The notes under the pieces were generated by a model. It did not search any database. It was given only the letters and a program-made list of their open reading frames with translations, and was not told where the DNA came from. A stretch of 64,000 nt of DNA, from positions 191,574 to 255,573 of the forward strand of contig NZ_JOEV01000007.1 in NCBI RefSeq assembly GCF_000721105.1, read 5' to 3'. Origin of the DNA: Streptomyces cellulosae (GTDB lineage Bacteria; Actinomycetota; Actinomycetes; Streptomycetales; Streptomycetaceae). Made by a program: the position numbers and the translations under genes. Below are positions 16,085 to 25,061 of this stretch, in pieces. The number at the start of each line of letters is the position of its first letter. Within the stretch, counting starts at the first letter, position 1.

Positions 16085-18488
16085 CGTCTCCCTTCCCGCA
16101 GGCGATCCCGTCCTTGTCGCGGTCGAGCTTCAGTGGGTCGTCCTTGCCGTTGATCTTCAGGCGGCCGTAGTCGTTCGCCTTCAGCCAGGCGCAGCGGGCG
16201 ACGGTCGTGGCCTTCACCTCGTCCGGGAACGCGGTCGGCACGCAGACGTTGATCGAGCCGTAGTGCCGGTCGCAGCCGGAGACGGTGGGGCTGACCTTCT
16301 GCGAGGTCCTCTTCTTGCCGGGCCCGGTCACCGTGCCTTCGAGGGAGTCGGCGAAGGAGTGGACGTGGGCCGAGGCGTCGGAGGCGCTCAGGGCCGCCGG
16401 GCCCTGGAGGTGCACCCACTTGGCCACCGACGGCACACCGTTGGCGTCGACCGCGAAAAGCATGTACCAGCCGGGCGGCGCCAGGTTGGGGTTGCTCGTC
16501 ACGTTCAGGTCGACGTTGTTGCCGGAGACCGACAGGGGCAGGTCGACGAACCGCTGGTTCGGGTCCGAGGAGTGGGTGACGGCGGCGGGGCGGATCAGCT
16601 CGGCCTTGGCGATGGGCCGGTCGACCGTGATCCGCTGGGTGTCGCCGTAGTTCCACTCGGTGTCGATCACCGAAGTGATCGTCGGACGCGTGCCCTTGAG
16701 AAGGTAGGGAGGCGTGTAGATGGACACGTTGTGGTTCCAGGTGCCGTTGCCCGGGTTGTCACCGGTCGACATCACCCGGCCGTCGGGCAGCAGGAACGAG
16801 GACGAGTGGTAGCCCCGCGCCTGGGGGTCGGCGGCCACCGGGTCGAAGGTGTTCGTCGCCGGGTCGTAGATCGACGACTCGAAGACCGGGTCGGCCCGGT
16901 TGTGCAGCGCGCCGCCGGTCTCCAGCACCTTGCCGTCCGGCAGCAGCACGGCGGAGACGTACATCTTGCCCTGGTTGCCGGTCTCGGGGATCTTGCCGCC
17001 TCCGAGGTCGACGGTGCCCTGCGGCAGCGGCGGACCGGCGACGTAGGCCGGGTTGGCGGCCTTGAGGTCGATGACGTCCGTCAGCCGGTTGGCGTCCGGG
17101 TTGGAGTCGATGTTGCCGCCGCCGAGGGTGAGGACCTTCTGGTCCTGCGCCGGAGGCAGCAGCACGCTCGCCGACTGGTCACGCTCGTCCTTCTTCTGCA
17201 GGCCGGGGATCTGCGTGACCGTGTTGGCGTCGTAGTCGTAGATCGCCGAACCCGTGCCCGGGATGTTGTTGCCGAAGACATGGCTGCCCGTGTAGAAGAG
17301 GCGGCCGTCCTGCATCAGGACCATCGACGGGTACAGACCCCAGTAGGACCAGGTCTGGTTGACCTTCCACAGCGGCTGCCACTGCTGCTCGGCGTCCGAC
17401 CAGTACTCGGCGGTCACCGAGCCGGTCGAGTCCTCTTTCAGGCCGCCGAAGGAGATGACGTCACCGTTGCCGAGCTCGGTCGCCGACGGGTACCAGTGGC
17501 CGTCGTTCATGTCGTTGGTCTTGCTGTACGTCTCGGTCTTCGGGTCGAAGATGTACGAGTCCTTGAAGCCCTCGTAGCCGTGTCCGCCCGCCACCGGGTA
17601 CGCCTTGTTGCCGCTCATCACCAGCACGCGCCCGTCCTGGAGCTGGACGTGCCCGGAGCAGAACATGTCCTTCGGCGTGGGGATGACCTTGTACGTGCCC
17701 TTGACCGGGTCGTACACCGCCGAGGTGAACGTGCCCGCGTTGAACTGCTCCTCGCTGTTGCCGGAGCCCGCGATCAGCAGCACCTTGCCGTTGTTGAGGA
17801 CGACGGAGTGCATGGAGCGGACGGGGTTCTGCGTGGGCAGCACGTCCCACTTGCCGTTGGCGCACTGGTCCGCCGTGCCCGTGCAGGTGGCGGGCGGGGG
17901 CGTGTCGGGGACCTGCTCCATCGTGTAGTCGTCGGTGGTCGCCGAGCCCGTGCCGTACACGGAGACGCCCCAGGTGATGCGGTCGGTACCGGCCGGGACC
18001 TGAGGGGTGCGGACCGTGGCCTGGGCGTACGTGGAGGACATCTCCAGCGTCTTCAGGTCGGTCCAGTACTGCCAGCCGGCGGTCGCGTCGTGCCGGAACA
18101 GTGTGAGCGACGTGTCCGGGGTGGTCGACTTGTACCAGAGCCCCAGGTCGTACTGCTTGCCCGCCGTCACCACCGGCGCGCACTCCGCCGTCTCGGTGAT
18201 CAGCGCCTTGCGGTCGCCGCTGACCCGGCGGGTGAGCGACACCTTCATGGCCTTGGAGCCGCTGTGGGCGTCGCTCACCGTGGCGAAGGTGAAGTCGTTG
18301 TCGCCCCAGCCGGACTTCTCCCAGCAGTACGGCATGTCGCCGGTGCCGGCTGTCTCGAAGCCCGGGTTCTTCACCAGATTGGCGGCGGACGCGGACTGCG
18401 GTGAGGTGAGCATGAGGCCGGCGGTGAGTGCGCCGACCCCTATGAGTGCGGTTCTTCTCCGGTACTTGGTGAAACCACGTCTGTTCAC
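16071..18488 (-). CDS. Secreted copper radical oxidase (galactose/glyoxal oxidase family, GlxA-like) with C-terminal excalibur-like domain
   Basis: An 805-residue precursor. The signal peptide runs to about residue 35. A carbohydrate-binding-like beta domain (ANLVKNPGFETAG, about 36-195) is followed by a Kelch propeller (about 215-590) and a DUF1929 domain (about 600-695). A C-terminal segment has the excalibur signature DRDKDGIAC (789-797). The residues expected for the radical copper site are present: Cys277 in DMFCSGH and Tyr333 in HWYPSAT (crosslinking pair), Tyr560-His561 in RGYHSSS, and His639 in AVTHSSD. Such enzymes oxidise primary alcohols or aldehydes and release H2O2. The GTG at 18488 overlaps the previous stop (GTGA), and AGGAGA precedes it. 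Confidence 0.93.
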   Translation of the reverse strand: MNRRGFTKYRRRTALIGVGALTAGLMLTSPQSASAANLVKNPGFETAGTGDMPYCWEKSGWGDNDFTFATVSDAHSGSKAMKVSLTRRVSGDRKALITETAECAPVVTAGKQYDLGLWYKSTTPDTSLTLFRHDATAGWQYWTDLKTLEMSSTYAQATVRTPQVPAGTDRITWGVSVYGTGSATTDDYTMEQVPDTPPPATCTGTADQCANGKWDVLPTQNPVRSMHSVVLNNGKVLLIAGSGNSEEQFNAGTFTSAVYDPVKGTYKVIPTPKDMFCSGHVQLQDGRVLVMSGNKAYPVAGGHGYEGFKDSYIFDPKTETYSKTNDMNDGHWYPSATELGNGDVISFGGLKEDSTGSVTAEYWSDAEQQWQPLWKVNQTWSYWGLYPSMVLMQDGRLFYTGSHVFGNNIPGTGSAIYDYDANTVTQIPGLQKKDERDQSASVLLPPAQDQKVLTLGGGNIDSNPDANRLTDVIDLKAANPAYVAGPPLPQGTVDLGGGKIPETGNQGKMYVSAVLLPDGKVLETGGALHNRADPVFESSIYDPATNTFDPVAADPQARGYHSSSFLLPDGRVMSTGDNPGNGTWNHNVSIYTPPYLLKGTRPTITSVIDTEWNYGDTQRITVDRPIAKAELIRPAAVTHSSDPNQRFVDLPLSVSGNNVDLNVTSNPNLAPPGWYMLFAVDANGVPSVAKWVHLQGPAALSASDASAHVHSFADSLEGTVTGPGKKRTSQKVSPTVSGCDRHYGSINVCVPTAFPDEVKATTVARCAWLKANDYGRLKINGKDDPLKLDRDKDGIACGKGDVRRR

Positions 18489-19687
18489 ACGGCTCTCCTT
18501 GCGGTAGCACCGCTGTCGGGGCCCCCGCGGCCCCTGCGCGGCAGATAGACCAGCGCCTCGGTCCCCACGAAGCGCAGGACGAAGGTCATGACCAGAGCGA
18601 GCGCGGTCGCGGACAGCGCACCCATCCCGAACCGGTCGACGAACAACGCGATCAGCGGGATGCGCAGCACCAGGTCCGCGTTGGCGAGCAGCGCGAACCG
18701 CCCCGCGCGGTCCCACCACCGCCGGTGCTGCCGCCGGTCGCGGAAGAGCAGATGCTCGATGAGCACGAAGTTCCAGGCCACCCCGAGCTGGTTGGCGAGG
18801 ATCTCCGCCGGTACGTAGTGCATGCCGACCAGGGTCAGGGCCCACAGGCCGAGCAGGTTCGGCACGAAACCGGTCGCGCCGATCAGGCCGAAGCCGACCA
18901 TACGGGCCACCGGGGAGGCGGCGCGCAGGCCGACCAGGTGACGCAGGAAGCGCATGCCCTCCTGGGCGCTGGACTTGGACTCGCCCGCGAACCGGTCCTG
19001 GAAGACGAACGGCACCTCGGTGACCTGGCGCGGGCGGCTGCGTACGGCGAGTTCGAGGAGGATCTTGTAGCCGAGCGGCTGGAGCACGTCGGCGGTGACC
19101 GCGCTGCGTCGGATCGCGAAGAAGCCGCTCATCGGGTCGCTGATGCCGTGCAGCTTGCGCGGGAAGAGCGACTTGGTCAGCCAGGTCGCGCCACGCGAGA
19201 CGGCGACCCGGTAGCTGCCGGCGAGACCGGCACGGCTGCCGCCCTTGATGTAGCGGGAGGCGACGACCAGACCGGCGTTCGCCCGCTCGCCGGTGGCGAC
19301 CAGTTCCGGTACCAAAGACGGCGGGTGCTGGCAGTCGCCGTCCATGACGACGATCCAGTCGGAGGAGGCCGCCTTCAGGCCCTCGACGACCGCGCCGCCG
19401 AGCCCGCCGACCGGCTCGTCCCGGTGCAGGACGGTGACCGGGAAGGGGCAGTCCTTGGCGGCCTCGTAGATGACCTCGGGGGTGTCGTCGGTGGAGTCGT
19501 CCACGAAGACCACCTCGCAGGGCAGCCGGGCCGGCACCGACTCGGTGATCAGGTGCAGGAGTTCGCGGATGTTGGCGGACTCGTTGAAGGTCGGGACGAC
19601 GATGGTGACGGCCCCGGGTTCCGGGACCTCCACCGCGTGTACGGCCGGATCGTCGAGTTCTCCGGGGACGATGGATTCCTGGCTCAT
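18485..19687 (-). CDS. GT2 polyprenyl-phosphate glycosyltransferase fused to GtrA-like membrane domain
   Basis: A 400-residue protein. Residues about 28-250 are a DPM1-type family 2 transferase (VPTFNESANIRELL, VVFVDDSTDDTPEV, WIVVMDGDCQHPPSL). Residues about 265-390 are a four-helix GtrA domain (VARMVGFGLIGATGFVPNLL and following). It is expected to move a sugar from a nucleotide donor to polyprenyl phosphate and help present it across the membrane. The ATG at 19687 overlaps the stop of the upstream ArnT-like gene by four bases. It would supply the lipid-linked sugar used by that ArnT-like enzyme. Confidence 0.92.
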   Translation of the reverse strand: MSQESIVPGELDDPAVHAVEVPEPGAVTIVVPTFNESANIRELLHLITESVPARLPCEVVFVDDSTDDTPEVIYEAAKDCPFPVTVLHRDEPVGGLGGAVVEGLKAASSDWIVVMDGDCQHPPSLVPELVATGERANAGLVVASRYIKGGSRAGLAGSYRVAVSRGATWLTKSLFPRKLHGISDPMSGFFAIRRSAVTADVLQPLGYKILLELAVRSRPRQVTEVPFVFQDRFAGESKSSAQEGMRFLRHLVGLRAASPVARMVGFGLIGATGFVPNLLGLWALTLVGMHYVPAEILANQLGVAWNFVLIEHLLFRDRRQHRRWWDRAGRFALLANADLVLRIPLIALFVDRFGMGALSATALALVMTFVLRFVGTEALVYLPRRGRGGPDSGATARRAV

Positions 19688-21342
19688 CGGACGCCTCCCA
19701 CGGCGGTGCCGGTGGTCTGGATCTGCCGGATCTCGATCCGGTCCTCACCGGTGCCGAAGGTGGCGACCGGTTTCGAGTGCTGGATGGCGGCCTTGACGTT
19801 GGGCAGGTCGACCGCGTCGCGCCGCACCGTCGGCGAGGCGACCACGTAGTCGATGTCCTTCCAGCCGCGCGGCATCGTCTTCGTCACCGCGGGGTCGAGG
19901 TCGGCTTTGTAGAACCAGATGACGCCGAGCCCGGGCCGGTACCCGGCGTGCACCAGGTCCAGCCACAGCGCGTCGTCGACGAGCACGCGGGTGTCCTTCG
20001 GGTTCGCCACCTCGCTGCTCAGCCACTTGGACGCCGCCCGGTAGGGGGCGTTGGCGTCCGTGGTGACCGCGGTGTGGGCGCCGTCGTACCACTTCGGTAC
20101 GACGTAGGAGCCGGCGGCGATCGCGAGTGCGGCCGCGAGGGCGTACCGCCCGCCGGTGAGCAACCGTTTCTCCCCGCCGGTGCGCCATCTGCGCAGCACG
20201 GCGTGGGCGACGGACGCCGTGCCTCCGGCGAGGACCAGGGCGAGGAAGGGCAGCGCCTGGATGACGTACATCGCGGGCAGGTAGCCGTTGGGCCGCAGGG
20301 CCAGCGCGGCCAGGATCGCCACCGTCAGGGCCGGTCCGGCCAGCGCGCGGGCGGTGACCGACCAGCGCCAGGTGACCAGCAGCAGAACGGCGCCGGCCAG
20401 GCCGCCGAGCGGCAGGACACGGTCGTAGTAGAGCCACGACTGGAAGACGCCGTGGGAGCCGGAGCCCTGGTCGAGGATGAAGCCCGAACCCGGCCTGGTC
20501 ATCTGGTACTTGACGCCGTCCCAGAGGGAGACGTGGCCGCCGCCGGGTATCAGCTCGCCCTTGAGGAGAGCGAAGAGCGGGTACGCGCACCCGATCAGCA
20601 CACAGGCCGTGATGGCGCCGGTGACCGCGAACTTCCGGGTGTCGCGGTGACTGTGCCGCCACATCGTCAACAGCAGCGCGGGCAGGACGACGAGCATCGT
20701 CTCCTTGGTGAGCACGGCCGTGGCGGCCGCGATGCCCGCCCCGAAGTGATGCCAGAGGTGACGGCTCGGAGAGGCGGCGAGGGTGAACGCGAGAAGCGTC
20801 CACATCACCGCGAGGTTGTCGAGGAAGATCTCCCGCTGGAGGACCACGGACAGCGGCGAGAGCCCGAACAGGACCATGCCGAGTCCGGCGGCCCAGCGGG
20901 GCAGGGACAGCCGGCGCCCCAGGACGTAGACCAGCACCGCGCTGATGCCGCTGACGAGCAGCATCATCACGCGCATCGAGCCGACCGTCATCGAGTCGGG
21001 GCTGATCAGCGAGGGGATCCAGGTCAGCGCGGCGAGCTGGAGCCAGCCGAGCGGCGGGTGGTCGTACCAGTACGTGTAGTGGGCCAGGCCCTTGCCGTTC
21101 TGGACCGCCCAGGCCTGGGAGAGGTAGGTGCCCTCGTCGTCGCTGAGCGTCGGGTAGTCGGCGATGTTCCAGCCCTGGACGACCAGGATCGCCAGGAGGA
21201 GAACGCCGCACAGCAGGAGGTCGGAACGGGAGGAGCGCAGGCGGCTCGGCGGGCTCGTTCGACCGTCCGAACCGGATGTGGGCGCAGGCTGCCGCTGCGC
21301 GGGGACCGTGGAAGTGGTCACCGCGGGAAGGGTGGAAGTCAC
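19684..21342 (-). CDS. ArnT/PMT-type (GT39/GT83-like) membrane glycosyltransferase
   Basis: A 552-residue polytopic membrane protein with about ten hydrophobic segments. The first outer loop carries the acidic pair and following block of this superfamily (PTLSDDEGTYLSQAWAVQ, YWYDHPPLGWLQLAAL). Such enzymes use a polyprenyl-phosphate sugar to glycosylate a lipid, protein or polymer outside the membrane. The C-terminal 120 residues form a soluble domain. The GTG at 21342 overlaps the stop of the cellulose-synthase-like gene (GTGA). The neighbouring GT2-GtrA protein is the probable donor maker. The acceptor may be the polymer made by the first gene. Confidence 0.88.
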   Translation of the reverse strand: MTSTLPAVTTSTVPAQRQPAPTSGSDGRTSPPSRLRSSRSDLLLCGVLLLAILVVQGWNIADYPTLSDDEGTYLSQAWAVQNGKGLAHYTYWYDHPPLGWLQLAALTWIPSLISPDSMTVGSMRVMMLLVSGISAVLVYVLGRRLSLPRWAAGLGMVLFGLSPLSVVLQREIFLDNLAVMWTLLAFTLAASPSRHLWHHFGAGIAAATAVLTKETMLVVLPALLLTMWRHSHRDTRKFAVTGAITACVLIGCAYPLFALLKGELIPGGGHVSLWDGVKYQMTRPGSGFILDQGSGSHGVFQSWLYYDRVLPLGGLAGAVLLLVTWRWSVTARALAGPALTVAILAALALRPNGYLPAMYVIQALPFLALVLAGGTASVAHAVLRRWRTGGEKRLLTGGRYALAAALAIAAGSYVVPKWYDGAHTAVTTDANAPYRAASKWLSSEVANPKDTRVLVDDALWLDLVHAGYRPGLGVIWFYKADLDPAVTKTMPRGWKDIDYVVASPTVRRDAVDLPNVKAAIQHSKPVATFGTGEDRIEIRQIQTTGTAVGGVR

Positions 21343-22628
21343 GCGGGGACGTCCTCTCGGGTCACTTCGGACGGAGTCAGATGCGCGCCGACGTGGGTCG
21401 TCAGCTCCCAGTCGTTGCGGCCGCGCTGCTCACGCCATACGGCGCGCACGGCGGCGCCGGCGAGAAGCACCTGGTAGAAGGGGCCGCCCACGATGAGCTT
21501 GAGGTAGTGGACGAGGCGGACGCGCAGCCCGTACTGCTTGCCGAAGTCGTGCAGTCCGACGATCTCGAAGACGAAGGTCACCATGGCCGTGACGAGCGGC
21601 AGGAAGGTGACGAAGGCGATGGCCACGGGCACGTCCATGAAGAGCGCGATCGCCACGTTGAGCGGGATGATCACGCCGGTGAAGGCCTGCATGAACGGTG
21701 TCATGAGCGTGTAGCGGGCCAGCAGCCGCTGCCCGAAGCCCGGGAGCTGCTTCCAGTCCTTCTTCCGGTACACCTGGAGGAAGCCCTGGTTCCAGCGGGT
21801 GCGCTGCTTCAGCAGCGACATCAGCGAACCCGGCGTCTCCTCCTTGGTCACCATGTCGGAGTCGTAGGCGACGACCACCTTCTTGCCGACACTGGACAGC
21901 CGCACCCCCAGGTCGCAGTCCTCGGCGAGGCAGTCGGGATCCCAGCCGTCGGCTTCCCGCAGCACGTCCGTGCGGACGAAGACGGTGTTGCCGCCGAGCG
22001 GAATGAAACCTTTCTGCGCGTGCAGGTGCAGCCGCGAGCGGAACCAGAAGAAGTACTCCAGGCAGTTGCGCAGGCTGTACCAGCTGGAGTGGAAGTTGAT
22101 CAGCTGCACCCCGCCCTGGACGACGTCCGCGCCGGTGGTGCGGAAGGCGTGGTCGACGTGCGCGAGCAGCTCCGGATGGACCTGGTCCTCGGCGTCGAAG
22201 ACCCCGACGACATCGCCGCGGCAGTGCGGCAGCGCCGTGTTCATGGCCTTCGGTTTGTTCTTCTTCTCGTGGGTGTCGACGACGACCCTCACCCGTGGAT
22301 CGCGCTCCGCGGCGTCGCGGGCGACCGCCGTGGTCTCCGGGTCGTCGTGCCCGACGATGACGATGATCTCGAAGTCGGTGTGGCTCGACTCCAGCAGTCG
22401 CTGGATGGTGTGGTCGAGCACGGCCTGTTCGTGGCGTGCCGGAAGCAGCAGCGAGAACGACAGGCTCTCCCCGCCGTCCGGTCTGTGGAAGCGGGTGGAG
22501 GCAAGCACTTCCGGCGTACGCCAGGCGTGCATCTGCCACCACAAGGTGAAGGCCGCCATCCAGAACAAGGCAAGCGAAACGGCAGCGATGAAGACGGACG
22601 TGAACAACAGATCCCCCCAGATCCCCAA
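21339..22628 (-). CDS. Cellulose-synthase-like processive glycosyltransferase (GT2, CslA-like)
   Basis: A 429-residue membrane GT2 enzyme. One N-terminal transmembrane helix is followed by the catalytic domain with all processive-synthase motifs: LLLPARHEQ, FDAEDQVHPE (DxD), AEDCDLGVRL (TED-like) and QRTRWNQGF (QxxRW). Then come C-terminal membrane helices. It should build a beta-linked polysaccharide and thread it through the membrane. The start is uncertain. The TTG at 22628 gives the full first helix, but GGGGGG sits five bases before a second TTG at 22607. It is the first gene of the four-gene operon that ends with the copper oxidase. Confidence 0.9.
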   Translation of the reverse strand: MGIWGDLLFTSVFIAAVSLALFWMAAFTLWWQMHAWRTPEVLASTRFHRPDGGESLSFSLLLPARHEQAVLDHTIQRLLESSHTDFEIIVIVGHDDPETTAVARDAAERDPRVRVVVDTHEKKNKPKAMNTALPHCRGDVVGVFDAEDQVHPELLAHVDHAFRTTGADVVQGGVQLINFHSSWYSLRNCLEYFFWFRSRLHLHAQKGFIPLGGNTVFVRTDVLREADGWDPDCLAEDCDLGVRLSSVGKKVVVAYDSDMVTKEETPGSLMSLLKQRTRWNQGFLQVYRKKDWKQLPGFGQRLLARYTLMTPFMQAFTGVIIPLNVAIALFMDVPVAIAFVTFLPLVTAMVTFVFEIVGLHDFGKQYGLRVRLVHYLKLIVGGPFYQVLLAGAAVRAVWREQRGRNDWELTTHVGAHLTPSEVTREDVPA

Positions 22629-22809
22629 ACCCCCTGTCGCGACGGACTGTTCGTCCGTCGCGTCACTGTGCAGAGATTAGGGGGGAACTGTGAATCGCGG
22701 GAGTCCGTTCCGATAAATTGTGTGTTTCGTAATAGTGCGGCGACTACCGGTTGTTATCCCGACAGGTGACTCATTTGGGCACCCCGAACGAACCCCTCCC
22801 CGTCACCTT

Positions 22810-24840
22810 TCAGCGGGTCAGAGCCGTACGCAAACGCTCCGGATCGGTCGTCGGAGCATCACATGTGAAGTTACGGCAGACATACGCGGTCGGTTCACCG
22901 CCGCTCAGCGGCCGGTCGGCGAGCAGCGGAAACTCGTCACCGTCCGGCGTCCCCACGGCGACCACCGCTCCGGGCGCGGTACCCAGCAGTGCCGTACGGT
23001 GCAGGGCCCTGGTGCCCGCGTCGGCCGGCGCCGGTCCGACGACCGCCACCTCGCGCGGCCCGTCCAGCAGCGCCTCGGCGACGGCGAGCCCCCAGCCGAT
23101 GAAGCGGGGGACGCGTGGTCCCAGGGCCTTGACGACACCGAGCGCCTTCTCGGCTGCGGTGCGGTGCCGCTCGGACGCGGTGTGGGCCGCGTAGCTCAGC
23201 AGGGCACCCGCGGCGGCGCTCCAGCCGGAGGGGGTGGCGTTGTCGGTGGGATCCTGCGGGCGGCGGATCAGCCGCTCGGCGTCGGAGGCGGTGTCGTAGA
23301 GACTGCCGGAGTCGTCGGCGAACCGGGCCAGCACGTGGTCGAGAAGGAACCCGGCGAAATCCAGCCACACCCCTTCGCCGGTCACGGACGCGAGCGCGAG
23401 GAAGCCCTCCGCCACATCGGCGTAGTCCTCCAGCACCCCCGCGTTGGCGCCGGCGTGGCCGTCCTTGCTGGTGCGGGAGAGACGGGCGTGGTCGTCCAGA
23501 TGCAGCCGGACCAGCAGGTCGGCGGCGCCGAGCGCGGCCTCCACCAGGTCGGGGCGGTCGAAGTAGGCGCCGGTCTCGGCGAGCGCGGCGATCGCGAGGC
23601 CGTTCCAGGCGGCGACGACCTTGTCGTCCCGGCCGGGAGCGGGGCGCCCGGCCCGGGACGCGAGCAGCCGCTGCTTGACGGACTCGATCCGATCGGCGTC
23701 GAACACGCCCTCCTGCTGCGGGAGCTGGAGGACCGAGGCGCCCTCCTCGAAGGTGCCCTCCTCGGTGACGCGGAAGTACTGCGCGGCGAGTTCGGCGTCG
23801 TCCGCGCCGAGCACCTCGGTGAGCTGCTCCGGCGTCCACACGTAGTACGCGCCCTCGACGTGCCGGCCGCTCCCGTCGTCGCTGTCGGCGTCCAGCGCGG
23901 ACGCGAACCCGCCCTCGGCGGTGCGCAGTTCACGCACCATGAAGTCGGCGGTCTCCAGCGCGACCCGGCGGGCGAGTTCCGAGCCGGTGGCCCGCCACAG
24001 GTGGGCGTAGACGCGGCACAGCAGGGCGTTGTCGTAGAGCATCTTCTCGAAGTGCGGCACGATCCAGTCGCGGTCGACGGAGTAGCGGGCGAAGCCGCCG
24101 CCGAGCTGGTCGTAGATCCCGCCGCGGGCCATCCGCTCGCAGGTGTCCCGGGCCATCTGCAGAGCGCCCTCGGCCCCGGTGCGGGCGTGGTGCCGCAGCA
24201 GGAACTCGATCACCATGGACGGCGGGAACTTCGGTGCCCCGCCGAATCCGCCGCGCTGCGGGTCGTACTCCCGGGTCAACGCGAGCAGGGCCTGCGCGAG
24301 CTCCTCGTCGCCGGGCGCCCGGCTGTCGCCGTAGGAGATCTCCCGCCCGGCCAGATCCCGGACGATCTTCCCGGCCACCTCGGCGACCTCGTCCCGGCGC
24401 TCGGCCCAGGCCTGCTGGACACCCTGCAGCACCTGCCGGAAGGAGGGCATGCCGTGGCGTGGGGCGGGCGGGAAGTAGGTACCGAAGTAGAAGGGCTCGG
24501 CGTCCGGGGTGAGGAACACGGTCATGGGCCAGCCGCCCTGCCCGGTGGCCGCCTGGACGGCCTCCATGTAGACGGCGTCCACGTCGGGACGCTCCTCGCG
24601 GTCGACCTTGATGTTGACGAAGTGGGCGTTGAGGAAATCGGCGGTCTCCTGGTCCTCGAAGGACTCGTGAGCCATGACGTGACACCAGTGACAGCTGCTG
24701 TAGCCGACGCTGAGCAGGACGGGGACGTTCCGTTTCCGTGCCTCCGCGAAGGCCGCCTCCGACCAGGGCCACCAGTCGACCGGGTTGTCGGCATGCTGGA
24801 GGAGGTACGGGGACGTCTCATGGGCCAGTCGATTCGGCAT
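22810..24840 (-). CDS. YyaL-type thioredoxin-domain protein (DUF255 plus six-hairpin glycosidase-like fold)
   Basis: A 676-residue protein. Residues about 1-165 form the DUF255 thioredoxin-like domain ([20 protein letters not shown], with the CxxC motif in [14 protein letters not shown]). The rest is a long alpha-toroid region related to (alpha/alpha)6 glycosidases and epimerases, typical of the SPATA20/YyaL family. The family is widespread, but its reaction is not established. The ATG at 24840 gives the conserved N-terminus. The gene is monocistronic, in the same direction as the glycan operon and 180 bases upstream of it. Confidence 0.9.
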   Translation of the reverse strand: MPNRLAHETSPYLLQHADNPVDWWPWSEAAFAEARKRNVPVLLSVGYSSCHWCHVMAHESFEDQETADFLNAHFVNIKVDREERPDVDAVYMEAVQAATGQGGWPMTVFLTPDAEPFYFGTYFPPAPRHGMPSFRQVLQGVQQAWAERRDEVAEVAGKIVRDLAGREISYGDSRAPGDEELAQALLALTREYDPQRGGFGGAPKFPPSMVIEFLLRHHARTGAEGALQMARDTCERMARGGIYDQLGGGFARYSVDRDWIVPHFEKMLYDNALLCRVYAHLWRATGSELARRVALETADFMVRELRTAEGGFASALDADSDDGSGRHVEGAYYVWTPEQLTEVLGADDAELAAQYFRVTEEGTFEEGASVLQLPQQEGVFDADRIESVKQRLLASRAGRPAPGRDDKVVAAWNGLAIAALAETGAYFDRPDLVEAALGAADLLVRLHLDDHARLSRTSKDGHAGANAGVLEDYADVAEGFLALASVTGEGVWLDFAGFLLDHVLARFADDSGSLYDTASDAERLIRRPQDPTDNATPSGWSAAAGALLSYAAHTASERHRTAAEKALGVVKALGPRVPRFIGWGLAVAEALLDGPREVAVVGPAPADAGTRALHRTALLGTAPGAVVAVGTPDGDEFPLLADRPLSGGEPTAYVCRNFTCDAPTTDPERLRTALTR

Positions 24841-25061
24841 GATTCCATCCTGCCCGAGCGGTCCGCGGAACTGGGGGACGGACCTGCCTTCGACGCGAAC
24901 GCGGGTCTTGCCGCACTCGCCTTGGACGCGCCGGGTCCGTACAAGGAGCGAGTGATCTCAAGGTCACCGACCCGGATTCGTTGATCGCCGCCCTCTCGCG
25001 CTCCCGCGTTCACCGAAGGACACTGCTAGGCAAAGGAGTTGTTGCCGGAGGGGGACGCGAC

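Noticed and set aside
16071..22628. Treating the operon as the classic cslA-glxA-cslZ-dtpA tip-glycan locus
   Set aside because: No endoglucanase or DyP peroxidase gene follows and two extra glycosyltransferase genes lie between synthase and oxidase, so it is not the standard arrangement.
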